In this document: positions 16,643-26,130 of the stretch, piece by piece
How the letters are laid out: each line of letters opens with the position of its first letter
Position numbering within the stretch: position 1 is the first letter of the stretch
DNA from: an uncultured Ruminococcus sp.
Lineage (GTDB): Bacteria; Bacillota; Clostridia; Oscillospirales; Ruminococcaceae
Length of the DNA: 59,021 bases
Assembly: GCA_947627175.1 (NCBI GenBank)
Contig: CANQVA010000012.1
Coordinates: forward strand, 1 to 59,021
Direction of reading: 5' to 3'
Position numbers and translations under genes: made by a program
Notes under the pieces: generated by a model
What the model was told of the DNA's origin: nothing
What the model saw: the letters and a program-made list of their open reading frames with translations, nothing else
Databases searched by the model: none

Positions 16643-17899
16643 ATGAGTAAAAGAGTTGTTATTACAGGAATGGGTGCTGTTACTCCCCTTGGAACAGGTG
16701 TTGAAAAGTTCTGGGAAGGAATTAAAGCAAATAAATTAGGCATTTCATATATTGATTCGTTCGATACAACGGATATCGGAATTAAAATCGCAGGTCTTAT
16801 ACGTGATTTTGACGAATCTGCATATTATGACATAAAAGGCTGTTTTGACAAAAAAGAAGCTAAGCGTATGGACACATTCACAAAAATTGCTGTTGTTGCC
16901 GCACATGAGGCTCTTGAAGATGCAGGAACAGATTTTTCAGATATTGACCCCTACAGGGCAGGCGTTATTGTCGGCTCAGGAATAGGCGGTATTGACCTCA
17001 CTTTAAAAGAACATAATAAGTATCTCGAAAAAGGTGCAAACAGAATTTCAGTTTTCTATGTTCCCATGATGATAAGCAACATGGCAGCAGGTACTATTTC
17101 AATGAAAACAGGATTCAGAGGTGCTAATTTTGATATTACAACAGCTTGTGCGTCTGCTACTCATTCAATAGGAGAGGCTTTCAGAAAAATTAAAGACGGT
17201 TATCTTGATGTATGTCTTGCGGGTGGTACTGAAAATTCTCATGAAAAATTTACTTTCGCAGGTTTCGCAAACATGAAAGCTCTTACAAAGTCCGATAACC
17301 TTGAACGTGCGTCAATTCCTTTTGACAAGGAAAGAAACGGTTTTGTCCTCAGTGAAGGAAGTGCTGTACTTGTTCTTGAGGAATATGAACACGCTAAGGC
17401 AAGGGGTGCTAAAATATACGCAGAAATTGCGGGATATGGAGCAACTTGCGACGGCTATCATATGACTTCTCCTATGCCTACAGGTGAGGCTGCCGGAATG
17501 GGTATGTCCCTTGCTATGCAAGAAGCAGGTCTTAAACCGTCCGATATTGACTATATAAACGCTCACGGTACATCAACAGGTCTTAATGACAAATACGAAA
17601 CAGCGGCTATAAAATTGGCTTTCGGTGATGAGGCTTACAATGTCAAGATAAATTCCACAAAGTCAATGATAGGACATCTTTTAGGTGCGGCAGGTGCTGT
17701 TGAGGCTGTTGTTGTGGCAAAGTCAATTCAGGAGGGATTTATTCACAAAACCGTCGGTTATAAAGTTCCCGATGAGGAATGTGACCTCAATTATTGTACT
17801 GAGGGAAATATTCATCAGGAAGTTAAAGCTGCACTTTCAAATTCTCTCGGTTTTGGCGGTCATAATGCTACTCTCTGCTTTAAAAAAGTAAATGACTGA
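16643..17899 (+). CDS. fabF: 3-oxoacyl-ACP synthase II (KAS II)
   Basis: A 418-residue elongation condensing enzyme. The active-site Cys lies in TACASATHSIG near residue 170, the two catalytic His in NAHGTSTGLND near 310 and GHLLGAAGA near 346. The start VVITGMGAVTPLG is canonical. FabB is absent in this window, as usual for Firmicutes, so FabF should do all elongation. It follows fabG by 33 bases with AGGAAAGGA before the ATG. Confidence 0.95.
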   Translation: MSKRVVITGMGAVTPLGTGVEKFWEGIKANKLGISYIDSFDTTDIGIKIAGLIRDFDESAYYDIKGCFDKKEAKRMDTFTKIAVVAAHEALEDAGTDFSDIDPYRAGVIVGSGIGGIDLTLKEHNKYLEKGANRISVFYVPMMISNMAAGTISMKTGFRGANFDITTACASATHSIGEAFRKIKDGYLDVCLAGGTENSHEKFTFAGFANMKALTKSDNLERASIPFDKERNGFVLSEGSAVLVLEEYEHAKARGAKIYAEIAGYGATCDGYHMTSPMPTGEAAGMGMSLAMQEAGLKPSDIDYINAHGTSTGLNDKYETAAIKLAFGDEAYNVKINSTKSMIGHLLGAAGAVEAVVVAKSIQEGFIHKTVGYKVPDEECDLNYCTEGNIHQEVKAALSNSLGFGGHNATLCFKKVND

Positions 17900-17911
17900 G
17901 GAGAAAAAAAG

Positions 17912-18403
17912 ATGAGAATGAAAGATAAGAGTAAAAACAATGTTATTCTTGACGTCATTGACATTGAAACCGTTGAAAGACTTGCTGAAATAGTTTCAGA
18001 AAATGACCTCGGCGAAATATGTATAAAATCTGACGGTAGTGGTTCAATTACAATAAAGGGAAAGAAAAGTATTCCTGCACCGCCTGTAATGCCTGTTGGT
18101 ATTTCCGCACCGTCAGCACAGCAGAACAGTGTTTCAGCATCTGTTGAAGAAAAAACGGAAATAATCAGCGGTAATATTGTAAAGTCGCCTATTGTCGGAA
18201 CTTATTATGCCGCCTCTTCACCCGGAAAACCGCCTTTTGTAAAAGTTGGCGATGCGGTCAGAAAGGGCGATGTTATCATGATTATTGAATCAATGAAACT
18301 TATGAATGAAATTCAGTCGGATTTTGACGGCGTTGTTGAAAAAATTCTTGTTTCGGACGGTCAGGCTGTTGAGTATGACCAGCCTATTATGATAATAAAG
18401 TGA
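17912..18403 (+). CDS. accB: Biotin carboxyl carrier protein
   Basis: A 163-residue subunit of acetyl-CoA carboxylase. The N-terminal third is a charged helix, the middle (about 50-85) a Pro/Ala/Ser-rich linker, and the C-terminal biotinyl domain (about 88-163) carries the lysine in ESMKLMNEI near residue 128. The usual motif is EAMKM; ESMKL is a common variant. GAGGAG lies ahead of the ATG. It works with accC, accD and accA encoded just downstream. Confidence 0.94.
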   Translation: MRMKDKSKNNVILDVIDIETVERLAEIVSENDLGEICIKSDGSGSITIKGKKSIPAPPVMPVGISAPSAQQNSVSASVEEKTEIISGNIVKSPIVGTYYAASSPGKPPFVKVGDAVRKGDVIMIIESMKLMNEIQSDFDGVVEKILVSDGQAVEYDQPIMIIK

Positions 18404-18421
18404 TTTAAAGGAGGTTATGCA

Positions 18422-18874
18422 ATGTCAGATGTACTTATGAATAAAGAACAGATTATGGAAATAATTCCGCACCGTGACCCATTTCTTTTAATTGATGAAA
18501 TTGTTGAAATGGAAGTCGGTGTCAGGGTAAAAGCAAGAAAATATATTAAGGAAGATGATTTTTGGTTTAAGGGTCATTTTCCTGATTATCCCGTAACTCC
18601 CGGTGTGCTTATGGTTGAAATGCTTGCACAGGCTGCTGCCGTGTGTATGCTTTCAAAACCTGAATATAAGGGAAAAATAGGTCTTTTCGGCGGTATTGAC
18701 AAAGCTAAGTTCAGGAGACAAGTTGTTCCGGGGGACGTTCTTGACCTTGAAGTTGAAATTATCCGTCAGAGAGGGGCAATAGGCACAGGAAAAGCTGTTG
18801 CATCTGTAGGCGGTGAAAAAGCTGTTTCATGTGAAATTACTTTTGTTGCGACAGACGGAGACAACAAGGAATGA
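18422..18874 (+). CDS. fabZ: 3-hydroxyacyl-ACP dehydratase
   Basis: A 150-residue hot-dog fold dehydratase forming trans-2-enoyl-ACP. The catalytic His lies in GHFPDYPVTPGVLM near residue 56, and PHRDPFLLIDEI near 16 is the family start. No FabA or FabN/M is seen, so unsaturated fatty acid synthesis must use a gene outside the window or variation in FabZ/FabK balance. AAAGGAGG precedes the ATG and the stop overlaps accC as ATGA. Confidence 0.95.
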   Translation: MSDVLMNKEQIMEIIPHRDPFLLIDEIVEMEVGVRVKARKYIKEDDFWFKGHFPDYPVTPGVLMVEMLAQAAAVCMLSKPEYKGKIGLFGGIDKAKFRRQVVPGDVLDLEVEIIRQRGAIGTGKAVASVGGEKAVSCEITFVATDGDNKE

Positions 18875-20235
18875 GTAAGATGTTCAGAAAAGTTTTGATT
18901 GCCAACAGGGGGGAAATTGCTGTACGCATAATAAGGGCGTGCCGTGAACTTGGTGTGCGTTGTGTTGCGGTTTATTCAACTGCCGACAGAAATTCACTTC
19001 ACGCACAGATTGCCGACGAATCTGTTTGTATAGGCCCTCCTGCAACTAAAGACAGCTATCTTAACATGAATGCAATTATTCAGTCCGCAATTAACTGCGG
19101 TGCGGAAGCTATTCACCCGGGTTTCGGATTTCTTTCGGAAAATGCTGAATTTGCACGTTTATGTGAGAAAAACGGAATAGTTTTTATAGGTCCCTCATAT
19201 AACTCTATAGAAATGCTCGGAAATAAAGCAGCCGCAAAGGAAACTATGAAAAACGCAGGTGTGCCTGTAATACCCGGTTCAGAGGGTGCTGTTTCCTCAG
19301 TTGAGGAGGCAAAGAAAATCGCTGAAAAATCAGGATACCCTGTACTTGTTAAGGCATCGGCAGGCGGTGGAGGACGTGGCATAAGACGTGTTGACAGACC
19401 TGAAGAACTTGAAACACAAATGCAAGCCGCACAGCTTGAGGCAAAGAATTATTTCGGTGATGATGCAGTTTATATTGAAAAATTTCTTATCAATCCGCAT
19501 CATGTTGAAATACAGATTCTCGGCGATAAAGAGGGAAATTTTGTCTATCTCGGTGAGCGTGACTGTTCCATGCAGAGAAGAAACCAGAAAGTTATTGAAG
19601 AATGTCCCAGTCCGATAGTTGACGAAACACTCCGCCGAAAAATGGGAGAAGCTGCCGTTACTGCCGCAAAACAATGCGGGTATTATAATGCAGGTACTAT
19701 TGAATTTCTTGTTGATGAAAACCATGATTTTTATTTTATGGAAATGAATACACGTATTCAGGTTGAACACCCTATTACAGAAGAAGTTACAGGGGTTGAC
19801 CTTGTAAGGTCACAGATTGAAATTGCCGCAGGTATTCCGCTCAGTATAAGACAGGAAGATATACACCTGAAAGGTCATGCTATTGAATGCAGAATAAATG
19901 CCGAAAATCCTGAACTCGATTTCCGCCCATCTCCCGGAACTATTACAGCTTTATATATGCCGGGCGGCCCCGGAATAAGAATTGACGGTGCAGTTTATCA
20001 GGGCTATACAATAACGCCTTATTATGATTCTATGATAAGTAAACTAATTGCCCACGGTTCGGACAGAAACGACGCTATCAGAAAAATGAAATGGGCTTTA
20101 TCCGAATTTATCGTTGAAGGCGTTGATACAAATATAGATTTTCATCTTGAAATTATAAAACAGCCGGAATTTAAAAACGGCACATATGACATCGGTTTCC
20201 TTAACAGATACATGGAAAAACATAAAAAGAACTAA
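18871..20235 (+). CDS. accC: Biotin carboxylase
   Basis: A 454-residue ATP-grasp enzyme that carboxylates the biotin on AccB. FRKVLIANRGEIAVRIIR at the start, the glycine-rich ATP lid KASAGGGGRGIR near residue 160, HVEIQILGD near 211 and the active-site stretch EMNTRIQVEHPITEE near 290 are intact. Length is standard. It overlaps fabZ by four bases and is followed by accD after 21 bases. Confidence 0.96.
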   Translation: MSKMFRKVLIANRGEIAVRIIRACRELGVRCVAVYSTADRNSLHAQIADESVCIGPPATKDSYLNMNAIIQSAINCGAEAIHPGFGFLSENAEFARLCEKNGIVFIGPSYNSIEMLGNKAAAKETMKNAGVPVIPGSEGAVSSVEEAKKIAEKSGYPVLVKASAGGGGRGIRRVDRPEELETQMQAAQLEAKNYFGDDAVYIEKFLINPHHVEIQILGDKEGNFVYLGERDCSMQRRNQKVIEECPSPIVDETLRRKMGEAAVTAAKQCGYYNAGTIEFLVDENHDFYFMEMNTRIQVEHPITEEVTGVDLVRSQIEIAAGIPLSIRQEDIHLKGHAIECRINAENPELDFRPSPGTITALYMPGGPGIRIDGAVYQGYTITPYYDSMISKLIAHGSDRNDAIRKMKWALSEFIVEGVDTNIDFHLEIIKQPEFKNGTYDIGFLNRYMEKHKKN

Positions 20236-20256
20236 ACACGAATTGCGGTGAAATAA

Positions 20257-21108
20257 ATGTTTGAAGATTTTTTTAAGGTTGTAAAACAGCGTTTCAATGA
20301 CGGCATTGACGAGGACGAACATAAAATTGTAAAGTGTCCGAGATGTCAGAATAATATTTTTCTTGAACGCTATGAGGAACTTCACAGAGTTTGCCCGAAT
20401 TGCAACTATCACGGCAGACTTTCAGTTTCTGAAAGAATCGACATCACTGTTGACAAAAACAGTTTCAGGGAACTTGATGCTGATATGATAAGCGGAAACC
20501 CTATAGACTTTCCCTTGTATACTGAAAAACAGCAGGAACTCCGTGAAAAAACAGGGCTTAAAGATGCTGTTGTTACGGGTACAGCCGAAATAAAAGGCTC
20601 TCCTACCGTTATAGGAGTAATGGATTCACGTTATATGATGGGTTCTATGGGAAGTGTTGCAGGTGAGAAAATAGCACGTGCTTTTGAGTATGCAACAGAA
20701 AATTCATTGCCTGTTATTATGTTCACTGCTTCAGGCGGTGCAAGAATGCAGGAAGGTATTGTTTCACTTATGCAAATGGCTAAAACAGCAGGTGCTGTAA
20801 AATTCCACAGCGACAACGGCGGTCTTTACATAACCGTTATGACTGACCCCACTACAGGCGGTGTAACGGCAAGTTTTGCATCACTTGGCGATATTATCAT
20901 AGCTGAACCAAAGGTTTTAATAGGATTTGCCGGCAGACGTGTTATTGAAGGTACTATAAAACAGAAACTTCCCGATGACTTTCAGCTTGCGGAATTTCAG
21001 CATGAAAAAGGCTTTGTTGATATGATTGTTGAACGCAGAAAAATGAGGAGTACACTCTCTCACCTGCTTAAACTTCATGGATATTATCCGCAGGAAAAGG
21101 AGGTTTAA
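20257..21108 (+). CDS. accD: Acetyl-CoA carboxylase carboxyltransferase beta subunit
   Basis: A 283-residue subunit that, with AccA, moves the carboxyl group from biotin to acetyl-CoA. An N-terminal four-cysteine zinc ribbon (CPRCQNN near 26, CPNC near 45) is followed by the crotonase-fold domain with FTASGGARMQEG near residue 150 and DPTTGGVTASFA near 190, which form the acyl-CoA site. It ends two bases before the accA start, and the AGGAGG of accA lies within its last codons. Confidence 0.95.
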   Translation: MFEDFFKVVKQRFNDGIDEDEHKIVKCPRCQNNIFLERYEELHRVCPNCNYHGRLSVSERIDITVDKNSFRELDADMISGNPIDFPLYTEKQQELREKTGLKDAVVTGTAEIKGSPTVIGVMDSRYMMGSMGSVAGEKIARAFEYATENSLPVIMFTASGGARMQEGIVSLMQMAKTAGAVKFHSDNGGLYITVMTDPTTGGVTASFASLGDIIIAEPKVLIGFAGRRVIEGTIKQKLPDDFQLAEFQHEKGFVDMIVERRKMRSTLSHLLKLHGYYPQEKEV

Positions 21109-21110
21109 GA

Positions 21111-21917
21111 GTGGAAGAGAAAAAAACAGCATGGGAAAGATTACAAATTATCCATGCAAAGGGCAGACCGACTGTAAATGACTATATTCCGCTTGTATTT
21201 ACGGATTTTTATGAAATGCACGGCGACAGGCTTTACGGTGACGACAAGGCTGTTTTAGGCGGTATTGCAAGACTTAAAAATATGCCCGTTACAATTATTG
21301 CACAAGTAAAGGGTCGTGATATAAATGAAAATAAAGCCTGCAACTTTGCAATGCCACACCCCGAAGGCTACAGAAAAGCCCTACGTCTTGCAAGACAGGC
21401 GGAAAAATTTCACAGACCCGTTATATGTTTTATTGATACTCCCGGTGCTTTCTGCGGTGTTGCCGCCGAAGAACGTGGACAGGGAGAGGCTATAGCTAAA
21501 AATATTGCAGAGTTCATGACTCTCCGTACACCTATAATTTCAATAGTTCTCGGTGAGGCAGGAAGCGGAGGAGCTTTGGCACTCGGTGTGTGCGATGAAC
21601 TTGCTATGCTTGAAAATGCTCAGTATTCAGTGCTTTCGCCAAGAGGATTTGCAAGTATCTTATGGAAAGATGCTTCCCGTGAAAAGGAGGCAAGCGAAAT
21701 TATGATGATTACTGCCGAAGATATGGTGCGTCTGGGCGTTGCTGAAACTATCATTGAAGAACCCCTCGGAGGGGCACATAACGATTTAGACAAAATTTCA
21801 GAAAATATTAAGGAATATTTGTCATACAAAATTCCGGAAAAATGCAAAAAAGATATTGACGTTTTGCTTAAAGAACGTTATACTAAATTTAGAAAAATCG
21901 GTGAGTTCATAGAATAA
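21111..21917 (+). CDS. accA: Acetyl-CoA carboxylase carboxyltransferase alpha subunit
   Basis: A 268-residue partner of AccD. It starts at GTG, with AAAGGAGG about seven bases upstream inside the end of accD. GRDINENKACNFAMPHPEGYRKALR near residue 65, DTPGAFCGVAAEERGQ near 105 and GEAGSGGALALG near 147 are diagnostic. It is a little shorter than the 310-320 residues common in other bacteria, lacking part of the N-terminal helical region, as is usual for split enzymes in Clostridia. Confidence 0.94.
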   Translation: MEEKKTAWERLQIIHAKGRPTVNDYIPLVFTDFYEMHGDRLYGDDKAVLGGIARLKNMPVTIIAQVKGRDINENKACNFAMPHPEGYRKALRLARQAEKFHRPVICFIDTPGAFCGVAAEERGQGEAIAKNIAEFMTLRTPIISIVLGEAGSGGALALGVCDELAMLENAQYSVLSPRGFASILWKDASREKEASEIMMITAEDMVRLGVAETIIEEPLGGAHNDLDKISENIKEYLSYKIPEKCKKDIDVLLKERYTKFRKIGEFIE

Positions 21918-21982
21918 ACCGTTTTTCAGTTCCGCAGTTCATATAAACGGCGGATATAAAATAAATAAGGAGGAAATAATAA

Positions 21983-22219
21983 ATGATTTTTGACAAACTC
22001 AAGGATATTATTGTGGAACAGCTCGGCGTTGAAGAAGACGCTGTTACACCTACAGCTAATATTCAGGATGACCTCGGTGCAGATTCTCTTGACGTTGTTG
22101 ACCTTATCACTACTATTGAAGACGAATTTGACATCTCTATCCCTGATGAAGCTGTTGAGGAAATCAAAACTGTAGGCGACATAACTGCTTATATTGAAAA
22201 AAATTCAAGTGCAGAATAA
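21983..22219 (+). CDS. acpP: Acyl carrier protein
   Basis: A 78-residue acidic carrier of growing acyl chains. The phosphopantetheine serine is in [11 protein letters not shown] near residue 36. Helices 1 and 3 look normal. An AAGGAGG site precedes the ATG. It closes the operon, whereas in many Firmicutes acpP sits right after fabH; the fabH-fabK gap here has no carrier protein gene. Confidence 0.95.
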   Translation: MIFDKLKDIIVEQLGVEEDAVTPTANIQDDLGADSLDVVDLITTIEDEFDISIPDEAVEEIKTVGDITAYIEKNSSAE

Positions 22220-22229
22220 GCAAAATCAA

Positions 22230-22262
22230 AAAACCTCTGGCTTCTTGTCAGAGGATTTTTTT
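22230..22262 (+). terminator. Terminator of the fab/acc operon
   Basis: CCTCTG (22234-22239) pairs with CAGAGG (22249-22254) and is followed by ATTTTTTT. Confidence 0.85.
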
Positions 22263-22293
22263 ATGGCACTTTTTGTAAATTATTCAAATTTTC

Positions 22294-22322
22294 TTGCAAT
22301 TGTCCGAAAGATATGATATAAT
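22294..22322 (+). promoter_or_regulatory. Promoter of the ATPase-kor operon
   Basis: TTGCAA (22294-22299), 17 bases, TATAAT (22317-22322), about 50 bases before the ATPase start codon. Confidence 0.7.
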
Positions 22323-22371
22323 ATAAAGAGATTTTTTCTTTGTCAAATATAATTGAATCAGAAAGGATAAT

Positions 22372-23031
22372 ATGAAAAAAATTACAATTATTACCGGACA
22401 CTATGGAAGCGGTAAAACAAATCTCGCTGTAAATCTTGCTGTACAGGCTCACCGTGAGGGCAGGTCTGTTGCAGTCGTTGACCTTGATATAGTAAACCCG
22501 TATTTCCGCACAGCTGATTTTAAAGGTCTTTTTGAGGAAAAAGGCATAAAACTTATTGCACCTGATTTTGCAAACAGTAACCTTGACATTCCGTCAATTC
22601 AGTTTGACCTTGAACAGATAGCATCAAATGAAGATTGTTTAATTATTGATGTGGGCGGTGATGATGCGGGAGCCGTTGCACTCGGACGATATGCGGAAGC
22701 CCTCTCTGCTTACGGTGATGACATTGATATGTTATATGTAATAAATCAACGCCGTTATCTCACGGCAACGCCCGACGAAACTGTTTCATTGATGTATGAA
22801 ATAGAAAATGCATCAAGAATGAAACATACAGCTATTGTAAATAATACTAATCTTGGAAATGAAACTACTCTTGAAATTATAGAGGAGTCGGCAAAATTTG
22901 CATATGAGGTTTCGGAAAAAACAGGTCTTCTCATTGCTTTTACAGTATTTCCGGAAGAATGTGCCGAACTTACAGAAAATCCCGACGCTTACCCCGTTAA
23001 AGTATATGTAAAGCCGATATGGGAAATATAA
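22372..23031 (+). CDS. P-loop ATP-binding protein (MinD/ParA-like fold)
   Basis: A 219-residue protein of the SIMIBI NTPase class. GHYGSGKTNLAVNLA near residue 9 is the Walker A loop, VVDLDIVNPYFR near 39 the switch region, and LIIDVGGDDAGA near 87 the Walker B. It lacks the deviant lysine and partner genes of chromosome- or septum-positioning ATPases. It lies 26 bases upstream of korD with the same promoter, which suggests a link with the oxidoreductase, perhaps in cofactor or cluster handling. That role is inference. Confidence 0.8.
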   Translation: MKKITIITGHYGSGKTNLAVNLAVQAHREGRSVAVVDLDIVNPYFRTADFKGLFEEKGIKLIAPDFANSNLDIPSIQFDLEQIASNEDCLIIDVGGDDAGAVALGRYAEALSAYGDDIDMLYVINQRRYLTATPDETVSLMYEIENASRMKHTAIVNNTNLGNETTLEIIEESAKFAYEVSEKTGLLIAFTVFPEECAELTENPDAYPVKVYVKPIWEI

Positions 23032-23057
23032 TTATAACAGAAAGGAGCTGTTAATAA

Positions 23058-23264
23058 ATGGCTAAAATGACAGTTATTACTGAACGCTGTAAAGGCTGTG
23101 GACTTTGTACGACAGCCTGCCCTAAAAAAATTGTTTCTCTTCAAAAAGAAAAACGTAACAAAAAAGGCTATTTTTATGCTGTCTGTACTGATGACAATGC
23201 TTGTATAGGCTGTGCAATGTGTGGAATAATGTGTCCCGATTGTGCTATTATTGTTGAAAAATAA
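23058..23264 (+). CDS. korD: 2-oxoacid:ferredoxin oxidoreductase, delta (ferredoxin) subunit
   Basis: A 68-residue protein with two [4Fe-4S] motifs: CKGCGLCTTACP near residue 11 and CIGCAMCGIMCP near 51. It passes electrons from the catalytic subunits to free ferredoxin. AAAGGAG lies before the ATG. Together with the three genes that follow it forms a four-subunit enzyme of the 2-oxoglutarate or branched 2-oxoacid type. Confidence 0.9.
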   Translation: MAKMTVITERCKGCGLCTTACPKKIVSLQKEKRNKKGYFYAVCTDDNACIGCAMCGIMCPDCAIIVEK

Positions 23265-23283
23265 TTGAAAGGAGCTTTTTGAT

Positions 23284-24342
23284 TTGGAAAGAAATCTTAT
23301 GAAAGGTAATGAGGCTCTCGCTGAAGCTGCTATCCGTGCGGGTTGTAAATGTTTCTTCGGCTATCCCATTACCCCACAGACTGAACTTGCCGCTTATATG
23401 GCTAAACGTATGCACAAGGCAGGCGGTGTTTTTTTACAAGCGGAATCTGAAATTGCCGCTGTGAATATGGTACTCGGTGCGGCATCTACGGGTGTACGTG
23501 CAATGACTTCATCTTCTTCGCCCGGTGTTTCACTCAAAAGTGAGGGTATTTCATATCTTGCAGGTTCTGACCTTCCTGCTGTTATTATAAATGTTCAAAG
23601 AGGAGGCCCCGGACTGGGTGGTATTCAGCCGTCGCAGGCAGACTATTGGCAGGCTACAAAGGCTCTCGGTCATGGTGATTTTCATCTTCTTGTATATGCT
23701 CCCGCTTCCGTTCAGGAAATGGTTGACATGGTAACAACTGCATTTGACCGTGCCGACAAATACAGAATCCCTGCAATGATTCTTGCCGACGGTCTGCTCG
23801 GTCAGATGATGGAGCCCGTTTCATTCCCTGAAATTTCTATAAACGATTATGATAAAAGCTCATGGGCTGCCGACGGACACAAGAACAAGAGAGAACATCA
23901 TATTATTAACTCTCTCTATCTTAAACCCGACGAATTACAGAAGTCTGTATATGAGCGTTTTGAAAGATATGAAAAAGTAAAGGCTGAAGAAACAGATGCA
24001 GAACTTTATCTTACTGAAGATTGTGATATTCTTCTCTGTGCTTACGGTGCAACTGCCCGTGTTGTAAAGTCTGCTGTAAACTCTGCCCGTGAAATCGGCA
24101 TAAAAGCCGGTATGTTCCGACCTAAGACGTTATGGCCTTTCCCTGTAAAAGAAGTAAATGAGGCTGTAAAAAATGCAAAATGTCTGCTTGACGTTGAAAT
24201 GTCAATGGGTCAGATGATTGACGACGTTAAACTCGCTATCAATTGTTCAAAACCTGTTCACTTCTTCGGAAGAACCGGCGGTGTTATTCCTACTCCTGCC
24301 GAAATTCTTGAAGAAATAAAAAAAGTCGGAGGTGCTGAATAA
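23284..24342 (+). CDS. korA: 2-oxoacid:ferredoxin oxidoreductase, alpha subunit
   Basis: A 352-residue subunit containing the pyrimidine-binding domain (GYPITPQTELA near residue 22, QAESEIAAVNM near 50, TSSSSPGVSLKSEG near 76) and a C-terminal transketolase-like domain. The start is TTG, with AAAGGAG nine bases upstream; an ATG five codons on is an alternative. The reaction is oxidative decarboxylation of a 2-oxo acid to the CoA thioester, reversible with reduced ferredoxin. I favour 2-oxoglutarate because citrate synthase is also present, but the VorB branched-chain type cannot be excluded. Confidence 0.9.
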   Translation: MERNLMKGNEALAEAAIRAGCKCFFGYPITPQTELAAYMAKRMHKAGGVFLQAESEIAAVNMVLGAASTGVRAMTSSSSPGVSLKSEGISYLAGSDLPAVIINVQRGGPGLGGIQPSQADYWQATKALGHGDFHLLVYAPASVQEMVDMVTTAFDRADKYRIPAMILADGLLGQMMEPVSFPEISINDYDKSSWAADGHKNKREHHIINSLYLKPDELQKSVYERFERYEKVKAEETDAELYLTEDCDILLCAYGATARVVKSAVNSAREIGIKAGMFRPKTLWPFPVKEVNEAVKNAKCLLDVEMSMGQMIDDVKLAINCSKPVHFFGRTGGVIPTPAEILEEIKKVGGAE

Positions 24343-25097
24343 TGGCTGTTGTATTTGAAAGACCTAAATCACTTATTGATGTTCCTACACATTATTGCCC
24401 GGGCTGTACTCACGGAATAGTTCACAGACTTATATGTGAAGTTATAGACGAAATGGGCATTGAGGGCGATACAATAGGAATATGCCCTGTTGGCTGTTCC
24501 GTTATGGCTTATGATTATTTTAACTGCGATATGATTGAAGCCCCTCACGGAAGAGCTCCGGCAGTTGCAACAGGTGTAAAAAGAACAAATCCCGATAAGT
24601 TTGTATTTACATATCAGGGTGACGGAGACCTTGCTGCTATTGGTACGGCTGAAACAGTTCACGTTGCCACACGTGGCGAAAATATTGTTATTATTTTTAT
24701 AAATAATACTATTTACGGAATGACGGGCGGTCAAATGGCTCCTACAACAATTCCGGGTCAAGTAACTCAAACTACTCCTTATGGGCGTGACCCTGAACTT
24801 GCAGGCTATCCTGTAAGAGTGTGTGAAATGCTCTCTACACTTACGGGTACGGCTCTTGCACAGCGTGTTGCAGTAGATACAGTGCCGCATATACGTGAAA
24901 CTAAAAAGGCTATCAGAAAGGCTTTTGAAAATCAGAAAGAAAAGAGAGGTCTTTCAATTGTTGAAGTTCTTTCAACTTGTCCCACAAACTGGGGAATGTC
25001 TCCTGTTGAGGCAATAAAAAGACTTCAGGACGAAATGATTCCGTATTATCCTCTCGGAGTTTACAAGGACGTTACAGCAGAAGGAGGAAATAAATAA
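24342..25097 (+). CDS. korB: 2-oxoacid:ferredoxin oxidoreductase, beta subunit
   Basis: A 251-residue thiamine diphosphate-binding subunit. HYCPGCTHGIVHR near residue 17 is typical of the family, and GDGDLAAIGTAE near 90 with NNTIYGMTGGQMAPTT near 118 form the diphosphate and magnesium site. Its first base is the last base of the korA stop, so the genes are translationally coupled. The gene is intact and of normal length. Confidence 0.92.
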   Translation: MAVVFERPKSLIDVPTHYCPGCTHGIVHRLICEVIDEMGIEGDTIGICPVGCSVMAYDYFNCDMIEAPHGRAPAVATGVKRTNPDKFVFTYQGDGDLAAIGTAETVHVATRGENIVIIFINNTIYGMTGGQMAPTTIPGQVTQTTPYGRDPELAGYPVRVCEMLSTLTGTALAQRVAVDTVPHIRETKKAIRKAFENQKEKRGLSIVEVLSTCPTNWGMSPVEAIKRLQDEMIPYYPLGVYKDVTAEGGNK

Positions 25098-25098
25098 A

Positions 25099-25629
25099 AT
25101 GACTACTGAAATTCTTCTTGCAGGTTTCGGCGGACAGGGTGTACTCTTTGCCGGCAAAATTCTTGCTTACTGCGGTCTTATGGACAACAAGGAAATTTCA
25201 TGGCTTCCGTCATATGGCCCTGAAATGCGTGGCGGTACGGCTAACTGTTCTGTCTGTATTTCCGATGACCCCATAGGTTCACCTCTTATACTTACACCTG
25301 ATATTCTTATTGCCATGAATCAACCGTCTTTTGATAAATTCGTTGATGCTGTAAAGCCAAACGGAAAAATGTTTATAGACAGCACTCTTATTGATTCAAA
25401 GTGCGAAAGAACAGATGTTGAATGTTATTATATTCCGTCATCACAGCTTGCCGAAGAAAATGAACTTAAAGGCGGTTCAAATATAATTCTTCTCGGCAAA
25501 CTCATAAAGGAAACTAATATTTTCACTCTTGATACCGTTAAAAAAGCTATCGAAAAAGTTGTACCGCCTTCAAAGGCTCATCTTATCGAAAATAATCTCA
25601 AGGCTATTGACATAGGAATGAATAACTGA
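25099..25629 (+). CDS. korC: 2-oxoacid:ferredoxin oxidoreductase, gamma subunit
   Basis: A 176-residue subunit with [15 protein letters not shown] near residue 8 and [15 protein letters not shown] near 38, the CoA-binding domain signatures of this family. It ends the korDABC set. GGAGG lies inside the end of korB. Downstream there is no strong terminator before the next gene at 25733, only AT-rich sequence. Confidence 0.92.
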   Translation: MTTEILLAGFGGQGVLFAGKILAYCGLMDNKEISWLPSYGPEMRGGTANCSVCISDDPIGSPLILTPDILIAMNQPSFDKFVDAVKPNGKMFIDSTLIDSKCERTDVECYYIPSSQLAEENELKGGSNIILLGKLIKETNIFTLDTVKKAIEKVVPPSKAHLIENNLKAIDIGMNN

Positions 25630-25732
25630 TAATTCCGGAATCCGTTTTTATAATATTCGTTTTGTGTATGATATACTATAATCAGAAAAGACATAGTTTT
25701 TTCATTTACACAACAAGAACGGAGGTAAACTT

Positions 25733-26128
25733 ATGAAAACGGCAAAATTGATTTTGGGAATACTTACAATAGTTATATCATGTTTTGTATTATTCCAGTC
25801 TTGTGCAGCAGGTACTCTTAACGCTTTGTCAAATAATGGTGAATCAAGCGGTACAGCCGGTGCTATGGTATCTTTACTTATGCTTTCGGGTGGAATTACT
25901 ATGATAGCAAGCCGAAAAAATACCACAAAAGGCGGTTCGGTTGCAGGAGCGGTTATTTTCGGGTTATCGGCTTTAATTGCTTTTGCGTTTTCAAATTCTG
26001 CATTTAAGGATTTGATAGTGTGGGCGGTATTATGTGTAATTCTTGCTGTTATAAATATTATTGCTGCTTCACGCTGTAAGAAAAACGACAGTGATAATAA
26101 TGATGATAATAATTGGAATAATGGATAA
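25733..26128 (+). CDS. Small membrane protein of unknown function
   Basis: A 131-residue protein with an N-terminal lipoprotein-like or signal-anchor segment (ISCFVLFQSCAAG), two or three further hydrophobic helices (about 42-58, 68-85, 92-112) and an Asn/Asp-rich cytoplasmic tail. It looks like the DUF4064/TM-type small membrane proteins of Firmicutes, but I cannot assign it. ACGGAGG precedes the ATG and a clear terminator follows. No link to its neighbours is evident. Confidence 0.7.
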   Translation: MKTAKLILGILTIVISCFVLFQSCAAGTLNALSNNGESSGTAGAMVSLLMLSGGITMIASRKNTTKGGSVAGAVIFGLSALIAFAFSNSAFKDLIVWAVLCVILAVINIIAASRCKKNDSDNNDDNNWNNG

Positions 26129-26130
26129 AA

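Noticed and set aside
24369-24890. A 173-codon minus-strand frame over korB.
   Set aside because: Antisense shadow of a conserved gene, without a start signal or recognisable motif.
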